From Ruminococcus sp. UBA3665 (GTDB lineage Bacteria; Bacillota; Clostridia; Oscillospirales; Ruminococcaceae), in the NCBI GenBank assembly GCA_002373165.1, contig DFJS01000026.1, positions 96,200-126,520 on the forward strand: a stretch of 30,321 nt of DNA, given 5' to 3'. Under the pieces are notes generated by a model. It worked only from the letters and a program-made list of their open reading frames with translations, ran no database searches and had not been told where the DNA came from. The position numbers and the translations under genes were made by a program. Positions 21,995 to 30,321 of the stretch are shown here, in pieces (positions within the stretch are counted from its first letter, which is position 1; the number at the start of each line of letters is the position of its first letter).

Positions 21995-24346
21995 TTATAA
22001 AACCGCTTCGGTCACGCCGCCGCCCATTGTGACGGATGTTCCGCCGAACAGAGTTACTTTGAATGTTTTATCTGTTCCGGATGCCGTCACTTTGACAGAA
22101 TCGCCGTTTCTTGCGGCAGTGAGAGTCAATTCCAGTTCGGCATTGCTGTTATAGATTTTTGTTTCGGCCGTGCAGCCGTCTTCCAGATGATAGATGACAG
22201 CTTCGGCATTCTGCACATAATCATAGACGCTGTTTTTCTGGAAATTGCCGTAAACAATGATAGAATTCGGCTTTGCCAGCACGGGCATTTCGAGGAAACT
22301 GCATACTCTGTGAACATAGCGGCCGCCCTCGTAAGTTTCTCCTGTGATGATATCCGTCCATGTTCCGGCCGGCAGATAGACATCGGCAGTACCGGCAGCA
22401 TTCATGACAGGAGCGCAGAGCAGATTGTCGCCGAGCATGTACTGTTTATCCAGATACGGCACAGCCGGGTCATCGGCATAGGAAAGAACCATGGCTCTCA
22501 TCATAGGAATGCCTGTTTCATGTGTCTTGACTGCCTGACTGAACAGATACGGCATCAGTCTGCCTTTCAGCTTTGTGAAGAAGCGCAGAACTGCACAGGC
22601 ATTTTCGGGATGATCGGGCGTATCTTCTTCATAAGCCCACGGCACTCTGTAAGAAGTAGAACCGTGCAGTCTGGAATGGCTGGACATCAGGCCGAACGCA
22701 CACCAGCGTTTATAGACATCTGCCGAGGCAGTCTGTTCAAAGCCGCCGATATCATGAGAGAAAAATCCGAATCCGGAAGCACAGAGACTCAGGCCGCCGC
22801 GGAGTGTTTCTGCAATGGAGGTATATTCTGCCGAACAGTCGCCGCCCCAGTGGACAGGGAATTTCTGGCCGCCGACAGTTGCGCTTCTGGCGAACAGGCA
22901 GGCTTTATTTTTTCCTGTATAGGCTTCCAGTGTCTCGAAGACAACTTTGTTATAAAGATAAGTATAATAATTATGCATTGCAATCGGATCAGAATGATCA
23001 TAATATATTACATTGACAGGAATTCTTTCGCCGAAATCGGTCTTGATGGCATCGACTCCGGTTTTGAGGATTTCGGTCAGTTTTTCAGAGAACCATTTGC
23101 AGGCATCCGGATTGGTGAAATCGACAATTGCCATAGAGGGCTGCCAGAGATCTGTCTGGAAAATGCTGCCGTCAGTATTATGAATAAAATAGCCTTTTTC
23201 TGCGCCTTCGTCGAACAGTCCGGAACGCTGTGAAATATACGGATTAATCCAGCAGCAGGTGCCAAGGCCTTTTTCGTGCAGACGTTTCAGCATAGCCGGA
23301 GGATCCGGGAAATTATTTGTATCCCACTCGAAATTTGTCCATTCGTAGCCTTTCATCCAGAAGCAGTCGAAATGGAACATTTGCAGGGGAATATCACGCT
23401 GGAACATGCCGTCAATAAATTCGCTGACAGTTTCTTCATTATAATCTGTTGTAAACGAAGTAGAAAGCCATAATCCGAACGTATTGGCCGGAGGGAGCGC
23501 AGGCTTTCCTGTCAGGTCAGTATATTTTACCAGTACCTGTTCCAGATTTTCGCCGCCGAAGAAATAATATTCCAGTTCTTCTCCGGGCAGAGTCATTGAA
23601 ACTTTTGAAACAGTATCCGAAGCGACTTCATAGGACACTTTTCCGGAACTGTTTACCAGCACGCCGTATCCTTTGGAAGAAAGATAAAACGGGATAGATT
23701 TATAGCTTTGTTCGGAACAGGTGCCGCCGTCGGCGTTCCAGATTTCTACATTCTGGCCGTTTTTGACAAACGTTGTAAATTTTTCGCCGAATCCGTAAAT
23801 ACATTCGCCTACATCGAGCAGCAGCTGTTCTCTAATATAAGTATTTCTGGCATCGGCGGGTTCATTGAAGAACTGGTCATCTGCCTGTACAGCAACCCGT
23901 GCCGCGGCGCGGAACTGATTTTCCTCGATATAGCTTGTAGAACGCCATGCGCCGCCGGTTAGTCTCTTTCCGGCATAGGAGAATTCCACATCCCAGTCAA
24001 ACGCTTTTTTGATTCTGACTTTGGTTTTTCCGACAGTCATTTCGACAAAATCATCTGTTTCCAGAATTTCGGCCTGATAGCCGTCGGGTTCGCAGAGTTC
24101 AAATTTCGGCTGATTTTTTACAGTGCCCTTATGATGTACAATATGCACTTTGATTGTATCATCTGCAACTGCTGTATAAGTAATTTCGAGCGTAACGCCC
24201 CCCAGCGTCATTGCCCGGTTATAGATCGCATTGGTTGTCGCAAAGACCGTGACTGCGTTTTGAGTGTGTGTGACTTCATAGGCCTGTGTAGCATAATACA
24301 CCTGATAGCCTTTTTTGTTAAGCCATAAGCCGTCGGAAAATTTCAT
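21995..24346 (-). CDS. yicI: Alpha-xylosidase, glycoside hydrolase family 31 (YicI-like)
   Basis: This 783-residue GH31 enzyme has no signal peptide and so acts in the cytoplasm, where it should release alpha-linked xylose from imported xyloglucan oligosaccharides or isoprimeverose. The nucleophile Asp437 lies in KTDFGERIP, the same sequence as in the characterised alpha-xylosidase YicI and unlike alpha-glucosidases of the family. The acid/base is Asp503 in HWGGDCSAEY. FHFDCFWMKGYEWTNFEWD in the barrel and the N-terminal beta-sandwich (about residues 1-250) fit YicI, and length is typical. GGAGG stands nine bases before the ATG, and the gene has its own promoter. Together with the secreted xylanase it points to plant hemicellulose use. 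Confidence 0.93.
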   Translation of the reverse strand: MKFSDGLWLNKKGYQVYYATQAYEVTHTQNAVTVFATTNAIYNRAMTLGGVTLEITYTAVADDTIKVHIVHHKGTVKNQPKFELCEPDGYQAEILETDDFVEMTVGKTKVRIKKAFDWDVEFSYAGKRLTGGAWRSTSYIEENQFRAAARVAVQADDQFFNEPADARNTYIREQLLLDVGECIYGFGEKFTTFVKNGQNVEIWNADGGTCSEQSYKSIPFYLSSKGYGVLVNSSGKVSYEVASDTVSKVSMTLPGEELEYYFFGGENLEQVLVKYTDLTGKPALPPANTFGLWLSTSFTTDYNEETVSEFIDGMFQRDIPLQMFHFDCFWMKGYEWTNFEWDTNNFPDPPAMLKRLHEKGLGTCCWINPYISQRSGLFDEGAEKGYFIHNTDGSIFQTDLWQPSMAIVDFTNPDACKWFSEKLTEILKTGVDAIKTDFGERIPVNVIYYDHSDPIAMHNYYTYLYNKVVFETLEAYTGKNKACLFARSATVGGQKFPVHWGGDCSAEYTSIAETLRGGLSLCASGFGFFSHDIGGFEQTASADVYKRWCAFGLMSSHSRLHGSTSYRVPWAYEEDTPDHPENACAVLRFFTKLKGRLMPYLFSQAVKTHETGIPMMRAMVLSYADDPAVPYLDKQYMLGDNLLCAPVMNAAGTADVYLPAGTWTDIITGETYEGGRYVHRVCSFLEMPVLAKPNSIIVYGNFQKNSVYDYVQNAEAVIYHLEDGCTAETKIYNSNAELELTLTAARNGDSVKVTASGTDKTFKVTLFGGTSVTMGGGVTEAVL

Positions 24347-24391
24347 ATAAAAATACCTCCAGTAAAAAATTAAAGCGCAGTTAATATCTTT

Positions 24392-24420
24392 ATTTTAGCA
24401 TATTGCCGGTGAAAAGTCAA
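24392..24420 (-). promoter_or_regulatory. Promoter of the alpha-xylosidase gene
   Basis: On the minus strand TTGACT (24415-24420) and TAAAAT (24392-24397) are spaced by 17 bases, with TGC before the -10. No clear operator palindrome was seen around it. Confidence 0.75.
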
Positions 24421-24561
24421 GCATTTTTCATAAAACCTGCCGATTATCCTGAATATTTTCTGATTGACAGATCAAAAAAAATACAAGACTGATACTGAGA
24501 AAAAACAGCGTTTTGTCTGCGGCAGCCGGTGAAAACAAGTTTTGTGGGCTTTTTTGCTTAA

Positions 24562-24590
24562 TTGACTTTTCTGTCAGAATATGCTATAAT
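24562..24590 (+). promoter_or_regulatory. Promoter of the YceG-like/protease fusion gene
   Basis: TTGACT (24562-24567) and a perfect TATAAT (24585-24590) are 17 bases apart, with TGC before the -10. Confidence 0.82.
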
Positions 24591-24617
24591 AAATAAAAAA
24601 AATCGGGGGCGAAAAAT

Positions 24618-25808
24618 ATGCCATATTTTCAGGATTTTGAAACACATCAGGGAAATGCCTGCTTTTACAGAATCATCGGCATTTCGGAAAATTATTTGCA
24701 GAAAATTCAGCATCTGGATTCTGTTTTTTCAGAAAACAGCAGTTATCTGAGAATCTGTCAGTTTGAAACTCTGGCAGATCAGAAAAAAATTCAGCAGTAC
24801 CTTGCCGGAGTGCCTGTATTCCAGCAAGACCCGGAAGTGCAGAAAATGCTGGATTTATATCACAGGAGTGTCGGCACAGTAAATCCGACAATTGAAAAAA
24901 ATCTGCTTGTTTCTGTTTTATTCTGGTATGATAACGTTCTTCTGCCGAAGTTAAAACAGCCCGGCAGAAAAAAATTAGTCTGCTCCGGAAAAATCGGCTA
25001 TAAAGAATATTTATTCTGCTGTCTGGCATATTTAAAAGGCTTTGACGTGATGCTGCTTCTGCCGGAGGGGGATTTGCAGATTTCTCCTGTTCTGCTGAAA
25101 CAGTCGGAATGCTTTCCGGCAGGTCAGCCGGGAAGCATCATCATCCCGGCGTATCAGAAGCCGAAGGCCGCGCCGCAGAAGCCGGCACCGCAGAAACTCA
25201 ATACAATTCATCCCGGCCGAAACCGTCAGCGCACGGAATTAAGCTATGAAGCTCTGGCAAAACTTGCAAAATCTGTTGTTATGATCGGCGTTTTCGGTGA
25301 AGACGGAAATTTCAACGGTTCCGGTTCCGGCATTGCCATCAGCCGGGACGGCTATATTCTGACAAATCTGCATGTTGTCGGCGACGGCCGCGTATATGCC
25401 GTCCGGCTGGAAAATGACGAACAGGTCTATCCTTCTTACCAGATTGTCAAATATCATACCCAGTTCGACCTGGCCGTTATCAAGATTGACAAAACACTGG
25501 AGCCGCTCCGGATTTTTGACGGCAGAACGGAACTTGTCCGGGGTCAGAAGATTATTGCCATCGGCAGTCCGATGGGATTATTCAATTCTGTATCTGACGG
25601 CATTATTTCCGGATTCCGGAAAATGGATCATCAGGAAATGATTCAGTTTACAGCCGCCGTTTCCGACGGCAGCTGCGGCGGCGCACTGCTGAATACTTAC
25701 GGCGATGTCATCGGCATTAATACGGCGCATATCATCCGGGGCGAAAACATGAATCTTGCCGTCAGCTATAAACAGATTCTGCCTTTTATTCTGGGATTTG
25801 TGCACTGA
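24618..25808 (+). CDS. YceG-like N-terminal domain fused to a trypsin-fold protease with Cys at the nucleophile position
   Basis: This 396-residue cytoplasmic protein has no signal peptide. The N-terminal part (about residues 10-165) resembles the YceG_bac family linked to tellurite and stress-resistance modules: YRIIGISENYL near the start, then LLVSVLFWYDNVLLP and KLVCSGKIGYKEYLFCCLAYLKGFDVMLL. A Pro/Lys/Gln-rich linker (about 176-193) leads to an HtrA-like trypsin fold (about 215-395). His252 is in TNLHVV and Asp284 in FDLAVIKID. The nucleophile motif reads DGSCGGALL, putting Cys353 where the family has Ser in GNSGG. No PDZ domain follows. GGGGG eight bases upstream supports the start. The protease could be active with Cys, as in viral 3C-like enzymes of the same fold, or could be a binding protein. 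Confidence 0.75.
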   Translation: MPYFQDFETHQGNACFYRIIGISENYLQKIQHLDSVFSENSSYLRICQFETLADQKKIQQYLAGVPVFQQDPEVQKMLDLYHRSVGTVNPTIEKNLLVSVLFWYDNVLLPKLKQPGRKKLVCSGKIGYKEYLFCCLAYLKGFDVMLLLPEGDLQISPVLLKQSECFPAGQPGSIIIPAYQKPKAAPQKPAPQKLNTIHPGRNRQRTELSYEALAKLAKSVVMIGVFGEDGNFNGSGSGIAISRDGYILTNLHVVGDGRVYAVRLENDEQVYPSYQIVKYHTQFDLAVIKIDKTLEPLRIFDGRTELVRGQKIIAIGSPMGLFNSVSDGIISGFRKMDHQEMIQFTAAVSDGSCGGALLNTYGDVIGINTAHIIRGENMNLAVSYKQILPFILGFVH

Positions 25809-25849
25809 TGCCGGATTTTGCCGAAATCAGAAAACTTTTGCCGAAACAC

Positions 25850-25878
25850 TTGCATTTTTTTCATCGGCATGGTATAAT
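25850..25878 (+). promoter_or_regulatory. Promoter of pth-mfd
   Basis: TTGCAT (25850-25855) and TATAAT (25873-25878) are 17 bases apart, with TGG before the -10. Transcription would start near 25885, at the foot of a hairpin. Confidence 0.82.
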
Positions 25879-25886
25879 TAAAAAAA

Positions 25887-25913
25887 AGACGGTGCCCCCA
25901 GCAGGTACCGTCT
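25887..25913 (+). promoter_or_regulatory. Hairpin at the 5' end of the pth transcript
   Basis: A 10-bp stem (25887-25896 with 25904-25913, one G-T wobble) with a 7-base loop begins almost at the predicted transcription start and has no T-run after it. It is more likely to stabilise the RNA or bind a factor than to terminate. Confidence 0.5.
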
Positions 25914-25946
25914 GAATCTGTTATGCCTGAAAGGAGATTTTTTATC

Positions 25947-26570
25947 ATGGGAATTATGGATATCTTTGCACAGCTGGAGCAGGAAAGAAAACCTGCCGGA
26001 AAACCGGAATGGATTATCGCCGGACTGGGCAATCCCGGACTTGTTTATGAAAAAACCCGTCATAATGCCGGATTCATGACAATGGATTATCTGGCAAAAA
26101 AAGAAAATACAGAAATCAATCGTATGAAATTCAAATCTTACTGTGCAGACCTCACGCTGGAGGGCAGACGCTGTCTGCTCCTCAAGCCGCAGACTTACAT
26201 GAACAACAGCGGCGAAGCTCTGGTGCAGGCAATGCAGTTCTATAAAATTGATATTTCGCATGTAATTATTATATTCGATGATATTTCTCTTGCACCCGGA
26301 AAATTAAGAATCCGCCGGAAAGGCTCTGCCGGAGGTCATAACGGCATCAAGAGCATTATCGAACTGACAGGTTCGGAAGACTTTGCCAGAATCAAGCTTG
26401 GCGTGGGACAGAAGCCTAATAAAAATATGAATCTTGCTGACTGGGTACTCAGCAAATTCACAGAACAGGAACTCGAAGCCATGCAGACTTCCTGCGCCAA
26501 TGCCTGCGAAGCTCTGAAACTGCTGGTCAATGACAAGACCGAGCAAGCTATGAATTTATATAACGCCTGA
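25947..26570 (+). CDS. pth: Peptidyl-tRNA hydrolase
   Basis: Pth frees tRNA from peptidyl-tRNA dropped by ribosomes. The catalytic His39 lies in YEKTRHNAGF and Asn30 in AGLGNPG. KPQTYMNNSG and IIFDDISLAPGKLRIR follow, with the GSAGGHNGIKSI motif and the substrate-gating C-terminal half. I start at 25947, 10 bases after AAGGAG; the frame from 25923 would overlap that site. This start leaves about 20 residues (MGIMDIFAQLEQ...) ahead of the usual Pth N-terminus, an extension of unknown role. The gene is followed 16 bases later by mfd, a gene order common in Firmicutes. Confidence 0.94.
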   Translation: MGIMDIFAQLEQERKPAGKPEWIIAGLGNPGLVYEKTRHNAGFMTMDYLAKKENTEINRMKFKSYCADLTLEGRRCLLLKPQTYMNNSGEALVQAMQFYKIDISHVIIIFDDISLAPGKLRIRRKGSAGGHNGIKSIIELTGSEDFARIKLGVGQKPNKNMNLADWVLSKFTEQELEAMQTSCANACEALKLLVNDKTEQAMNLYNA

Positions 26571-26586
26571 CAGGAGCTGTTTCGCT

Positions 26587-29500
26587 ATGAATTTTTTTAC
26601 TGATACGTTTGAAGAATTATCCGACTGGAAACGTCTGTCCGAAGCTCTCCGCACAGGAGAAACTCCCGTCTGTGTCACGGGGCTGTCGCTGATTCATAAG
26701 GCACAGCTTGCACTGACAGCTGCCAAAAACAGTCAGACTGCAATCCTGCTGCTGACAGGTTCCGAAGCCGAAGCTGTCAAACTCTGTGCAGATCTCAACG
26801 CCATGGCCGGAGAAACTGTCGCACTGCATTACCCGGCAAAAGAAATGCTGTTTACTTCTGCCGAGAGCAAATCGGAAGAATATGAACATCAGCGGCTTGA
26901 TGTGCTGAATGCTGTCTGTGAACAGAAGATAAAAATCGTTGCCGCCGGAATCGAAGCCGCCTTGCAGCCCACCATTCCCCCGGATATGCTGAAACAATCG
27001 CACTTTGTGCTGAAACAGGGCGATTCTGTAGACCTGAAATCTTTTACCCAGCAGCTTCTTCAGGCCGGGTACGTCCGCTGTGAAACGGTAGAAGGCAAAG
27101 GACAGTTCGCTGTGCGCGGCGCAATTATGGATATCTTCCCTGTCCAGATGGCACAGCCCGTCAGAATGGAACTGTGGGGCGACGAAATTGACCTGATGGC
27201 CTATTTCGATCCTGATTCCCAGAGAAGAACGGATACTGTTACAGAATTTTCCGTCTCTCCGGCATCGGAATTATTATATCTCCCCGAAGTGCTGAAAGAA
27301 AAAATAAAAGCACTTTCTTCCGGTATTCGCGGAAGATATAAAGATCTGATTCAGGCAAATTTGAATCATGATCTCGACAGGCTCGAAGCCGGACTTCCGT
27401 TAATCAATACGGATAAATATTATTCCCTGATTTATGCAAAAGCTTTTTATTTATCAGATTATCTTTCCGGACTGATTCTTTTCAGCGAATATCCGGATGT
27501 TCACAAGCATGTGCAGGCACTTTCTGCACAGCGCAAAGAAGATTTGCAGATGCTCTACGAACAGGGCATTCTGTTCCGGAATCTGGATGACTGTATTCTG
27601 GAATTTTCTGATTTTCAGTCGCGCATTGCCGGAAGAAACAGCGTATATCTCAGCCGTTTTCTGCAAGGCAGTGAAAGAATCGCCTTCCGGAAAATCATCA
27701 GCATGGAAACCATGCAGAATGCCGCATGGGGCGGAGAAATCCGGCAGCTGCTGGAAGATTTGCAGGAATATACTTCTCATCATTACAGAGTGATTCTTGC
27801 AGTGGGAAGCGAAAAAACGCTCCCGATTCTGGTCAATGATTTGCAGGAAAGCGGCATACGCTGCTGTATTGCACAGGAAGAGGATCTCTGTCCGCCCGGC
27901 GCAGTGCTGGTGACGGCAAGAAGCATTTCCGGCGGTTTTTCCTATCCGGAAAACAAAACTGCCCTGATTGTCCAGACAAAAATGCACAGTGCCCGGAAAC
28001 GCCGGCATAAACATAAGGCCGGAATGGAAATTCAGTCGCTTTCTGACCTGCACCCCGGCGATCTGGTAGTGCATACCATGCACGGAGTCGGCCGTTTTCT
28101 GGGAATTCATAAACTGGAAATGGAAGGCATCGCCAAAGATTATATCACAATTCAGTACGCCGGGACTGAAAAATTATATGTTCCCGTCACACAGCTGGAT
28201 CTTGTTTCCCGTTACATCGGCGCACAGGATGAGAATGCTGTCAAACTGAACAGGCTTTCTTCTCCGCAGTGGCAGAAAACTTGCAGCAATGTCAGGAAAG
28301 CTGTCCGCGATATGGCCGAAGAACTCATGAAACTCTATGCCAAACGTGAAAAAAGTCAGGGCTATGCTTTTTATCCGGATGATGAAATTCAGCATAGATT
28401 TGAAGAACGCTTTCCTTATGCCGAAACAGATGACCAGCTCCAGAGCATCGGCGAAATCAAAGCCGATATGGAACGTCCCCGGCCGATGGACCGGCTGCTG
28501 TGCGGCGATGTCGGCTTCGGAAAAACAGAAGTCGCTTTCCGTGCCGCTATGAAATGCGTACTCAGCGACCGGCAGTGTGCCATTCTTGCGCCGACAACCG
28601 TGCTCGCCTTGCAGCATTACCGGACAGCACTCCAGCGATTCGATCAGATGCCCGTCAGAATTGAAATGCTGTCCCGGTTCCGGAGTCCCAAAGAACAGAA
28701 AAAAATCTTATCTGATCTGGAAAAAGGCAAGATTGATATCATCATCGGCACACACAGAATCGTTCAGAAAGATGTGAAATTCCATGCGCTCGGCCTTGCG
28801 GTCATTGATGAGGAACAGCGTTTCGGCGTGGCGCATAAAGAAAAATTCAAAGAAATCTTTGCCGGGATTGATGTTCTGACACTTTCTGCAACGCCGATTC
28901 CCAGAACACTCAACATGGCTCTGTCCGGAATCAGAGATATGTCTGTCCTTGCCGACCCGCCACAGGACAGATATCCCGTGCAGACTTATGTGACAGAATA
29001 TCAGGAAGGCATTGTCATGCAGGCCATTTCCAGAGAACTCAAGCGTGGCGGTCAGGTGTATTATATTCATAACAGAATTGATACTATCCAGAACTGCGCC
29101 GCCAGAATTCAGGGCATGTTTCCGGATGCCAGAATCGCCGTCGCACACGGCAGACTCTCCGAAGAGGAAATGTCTGATATCTGGCAGAGTGTTGTCGAAA
29201 ACGAAATTGATATCCTTGTCTGCACGACTATTATCGAAACCGGCGTAGATGTAGCAAATGTCAATACATTGCTGATTGAAGACTCCGACAGGCTGGGATT
29301 AAGCCAGCTGTATCAGCTCCGGGGACGTGTGGGGCGTTCCAACCGCCGGGCTTATGCCTATTTCTTATTCAAGAGAGATAAAGTCCTGACCGAAATTGCC
29401 GCCAAACGTCTGGAAGCCATGCGCGAGTTTACCCAGTTCGGCTCCGGATTCCGCATTGCAATGCGCGATCTGGAAATCCGCGGCGCAGGCAGTATTCTAG

Positions 29501-30048
29501 GCGGTCAGCAGCACGGTCATATGGAAACTGTCGGCTATGATATGTATATGCAGATGCTGAACGAAGCCATTGCCGAAGTCAAAGGCGAAAAAATCAAAAA
29601 AATTTCCAACTGTACTGTCGATATTCAGATAGAAGCCTATATTCCGGAAGATTATATCCAGAGTGATGCTTCCAGAATTGATATGTACCGCAAAATTGCA
29701 ACCGTCCGGGATGAATCTGATGAAAGTGAACTGATTGACGAACTGATTGACCGTTACGGCGAACCGCCTAAGGCAATTCTGGGATTGATTAAAGTTTCTC
29801 TTTTAAGAAATTCCGCGGCCACGCTTGGCATGACAGAAATCACACAGCGGAACGGCACTCTGCAATTCTATATCCAGATGCCGGAAAATGAACAGATTGC
29901 CGCGCTTTCGGCGAAATACGGCAGAAGAATTCTCTATTCCTGCACAGGAAAGCCCTATATCGGCGTAAAGCTTCTGAAAAACCAGACAGCGGCGGCACTC
30001 ATGCAGGAAGTTATTTTTACCATGCGCGATGCTGTGCATTCCGGCTGA
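26587..30048 (+). CDS. mfd: Transcription-repair coupling factor
   Basis: Mfd is the ATP-driven translocase that removes RNA polymerase stalled at DNA damage and recruits UvrA. The UvrB-like N-terminal part (about residues 1-400) includes AVRGAIMDIFPVQMAQPVRMELWGDEID. The CarD-like RNA polymerase-binding domain starts near 485 with LHPGDLVVHTMHGVGRFLGI. The motor has Walker A GDVGFGKTE at 640-648, DEEQ at 741-744, TLSATPIPRTL, and QLYQLRGRVGRSNRRAYAY. The C-terminal UvrA-inhibiting domain ends near 1153. Length is normal for the family. AGGAG lies 10 bases before the ATG, 16 bases after pth. No frame disruption is visible. Confidence 0.97.
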   Translation: MNFFTDTFEELSDWKRLSEALRTGETPVCVTGLSLIHKAQLALTAAKNSQTAILLLTGSEAEAVKLCADLNAMAGETVALHYPAKEMLFTSAESKSEEYEHQRLDVLNAVCEQKIKIVAAGIEAALQPTIPPDMLKQSHFVLKQGDSVDLKSFTQQLLQAGYVRCETVEGKGQFAVRGAIMDIFPVQMAQPVRMELWGDEIDLMAYFDPDSQRRTDTVTEFSVSPASELLYLPEVLKEKIKALSSGIRGRYKDLIQANLNHDLDRLEAGLPLINTDKYYSLIYAKAFYLSDYLSGLILFSEYPDVHKHVQALSAQRKEDLQMLYEQGILFRNLDDCILEFSDFQSRIAGRNSVYLSRFLQGSERIAFRKIISMETMQNAAWGGEIRQLLEDLQEYTSHHYRVILAVGSEKTLPILVNDLQESGIRCCIAQEEDLCPPGAVLVTARSISGGFSYPENKTALIVQTKMHSARKRRHKHKAGMEIQSLSDLHPGDLVVHTMHGVGRFLGIHKLEMEGIAKDYITIQYAGTEKLYVPVTQLDLVSRYIGAQDENAVKLNRLSSPQWQKTCSNVRKAVRDMAEELMKLYAKREKSQGYAFYPDDEIQHRFEERFPYAETDDQLQSIGEIKADMERPRPMDRLLCGDVGFGKTEVAFRAAMKCVLSDRQCAILAPTTVLALQHYRTALQRFDQMPVRIEMLSRFRSPKEQKKILSDLEKGKIDIIIGTHRIVQKDVKFHALGLAVIDEEQRFGVAHKEKFKEIFAGIDVLTLSATPIPRTLNMALSGIRDMSVLADPPQDRYPVQTYVTEYQEGIVMQAISRELKRGGQVYYIHNRIDTIQNCAARIQGMFPDARIAVAHGRLSEEEMSDIWQSVVENEIDILVCTTIIETGVDVANVNTLLIEDSDRLGLSQLYQLRGRVGRSNRRAYAYFLFKRDKVLTEIAAKRLEAMREFTQFGSGFRIAMRDLEIRGAGSILGGQQHGHMETVGYDMYMQMLNEAIAEVKGEKIKKISNCTVDIQIEAYIPEDYIQSDASRIDMYRKIATVRDESDESELIDELIDRYGEPPKAILGLIKVSLLRNSAATLGMTEITQRNGTLQFYIQMPENEQIAALSAKYGRRILYSCTGKPYIGVKLLKNQTAAALMQEVIFTMRDAVHSG

Positions 30049-30069
30049 CAGAAAAGCTTAATAAAAATT

Positions 30070-30112
30070 CCCCTCGGCAAAAATTGCTGAGGGGGATGTT
30101 TTTTATTTTACT
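30070..30112 (+). terminator. Terminator of the pth-mfd operon
   Basis: A 10-bp stem (30070-30079 with 30085-30094, one wobble) with a 5-base A/T loop is followed by a T-rich tail, 22 bases after the mfd stop. Confidence 0.9.
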
Positions 30113-30153
30113 CCCATTTAAGAAAAGTGTTCCTGCGATCAATCAGAATTTAC

Positions 30154-30262
30154 CAGTCAGGGAGGGTTGGGAGGCTTGTACAGTACCCTTTCTATATTTT
30201 TAATATTCCAATTTTTTATTTAGCAGGGGTATAGTAACCATCCCAACCCTCCCCGCTGACTG
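30154..30262. repeat. Long imperfect inverted repeat in the intergenic region after mfd
   Basis: Arm 30154-30172 (CAGTCAG then GGAGGGTTGGGA) matches the reverse complement of 30241-30262, except for three extra bases in the right arm. The 68-base interior is AT-rich and has some further pairing (30183-30190 with 30216-30224). Folded, this is a hairpin of about 109 bases. No open frame is present. It could be a miniature mobile element, a structured RNA or a regulatory site for a gene beyond the window. The remaining bases to 30321 show no gene. Confidence 0.6.
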
Positions 30263-30321
30263 AAAATGCGGAATCGATTGCACAAAATTCAGAACAGTAA
30301 TTAACGTGAGTTCGATGAAAA

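Noticed and set aside
22187..23233. 348-codon plus-strand frame inside the GH31 gene
   Set aside because: It is an antisense shadow; the GH31 catalytic motifs are on the minus strand.
24464..24556. Possible small RNA between the alpha-xylosidase and protease promoters (TTGACA at about 24464, weak stem before TTTTTT at about 24551)
   Set aside because: No -10 lies at acceptable spacing from the TTGACA, and the stem has a large internal loop, so chance is the simpler explanation.
1..30321. tRNA, rRNA, tmRNA or CRISPR array
   Set aside because: No cloverleaf-like segments, conserved rRNA stretches or regularly spaced repeats were recognised in the intergenic regions. A covariance-model scan would be needed to exclude small RNAs fully.

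Overview
The window looks like a chromosomal segment from an anaerobic, fibre-degrading, low-to-mid-GC Firmicute, most likely a cellulosome-making Ruminococcus (Ruminococcaceae). Supporting points are a type III glutamine synthetase, a modular xylanase/GH43 enzyme with an internal type I dockerin, a cytoplasmic GH31 alpha-xylosidase, the Firmicute pth-mfd gene pair, and strong Shine-Dalgarno and sigma-A-type promoters. The taxonomic call is inferred from gene content only.

Layout. 1-2.4 kb: the 3' half of glnN (type III) converges on coaBC. 2.5-5.0 kb, minus strand: an ECF-type sigma factor followed by a membrane-anchored protein with a duplicated domain, possibly its regulator. 5.1-6.3 kb, minus: a membrane-anchored SGNH-like protein with an apparently lost nucleophile, and a small hypothetical. 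6.4-12.2 kb, plus: asnB, five small hypothetical or membrane genes, pyrB carrying a C-terminal zinc knuckle, and another small membrane gene. 12.3-17.5 kb, plus: a TRAP-type solute-binding lipoprotein, a leader region that looks like an attenuator, and a 1265-residue CBM22-GH10-CBM22-dockerin-GH43-CBM6-like enzyme. 17.6-19.3 kb, minus: a UDP-sugar pyrophosphorylase and a GNAT acetyltransferase. 19.5-24.3 kb, minus: GH31 alpha-xylosidase, a PH-domain protein, a membrane protein, a remnant IS200/IS605-type element and an FkbM methyltransferase. 24.6-30.0 kb, plus: a YceG-like/trypsin-fold fusion with a Cys at the nucleophile position, then pth and mfd. The last 270 bases hold a terminator and a long inverted repeat.

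The most striking locus is the stretch of about 330 bases at 20663-20990. It keeps both hairpin ends of an IS200/IS605-like element and an inward promoter. It also has an RNA-like segment with a possible pseudoknot next to the right-end hairpin, as in TnpB-associated omega RNAs (reRNAs), but no transposase or nuclease gene. The sequence directly downstream of the right end, where a TnpB guide would lie, is the ribosome-binding region of the FkbM methyltransferase gene. The other main leads are the Cys-nucleophile protease fusion, the uORF/attenuator-like leader before the xylanase, and the ATCase with only the zinc module of PyrI.

Functionally the region mixes nitrogen and precursor metabolism (glnN, asnB, pyrB, coaBC), plant xylan/xyloglucan use (dockerin xylanase, alpha-xylosidase), envelope or glycan work (UDP-sugar pyrophosphorylase, FkbM enzyme) and housekeeping (pth, mfd). 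No tRNA, rRNA or CRISPR array was recognised.
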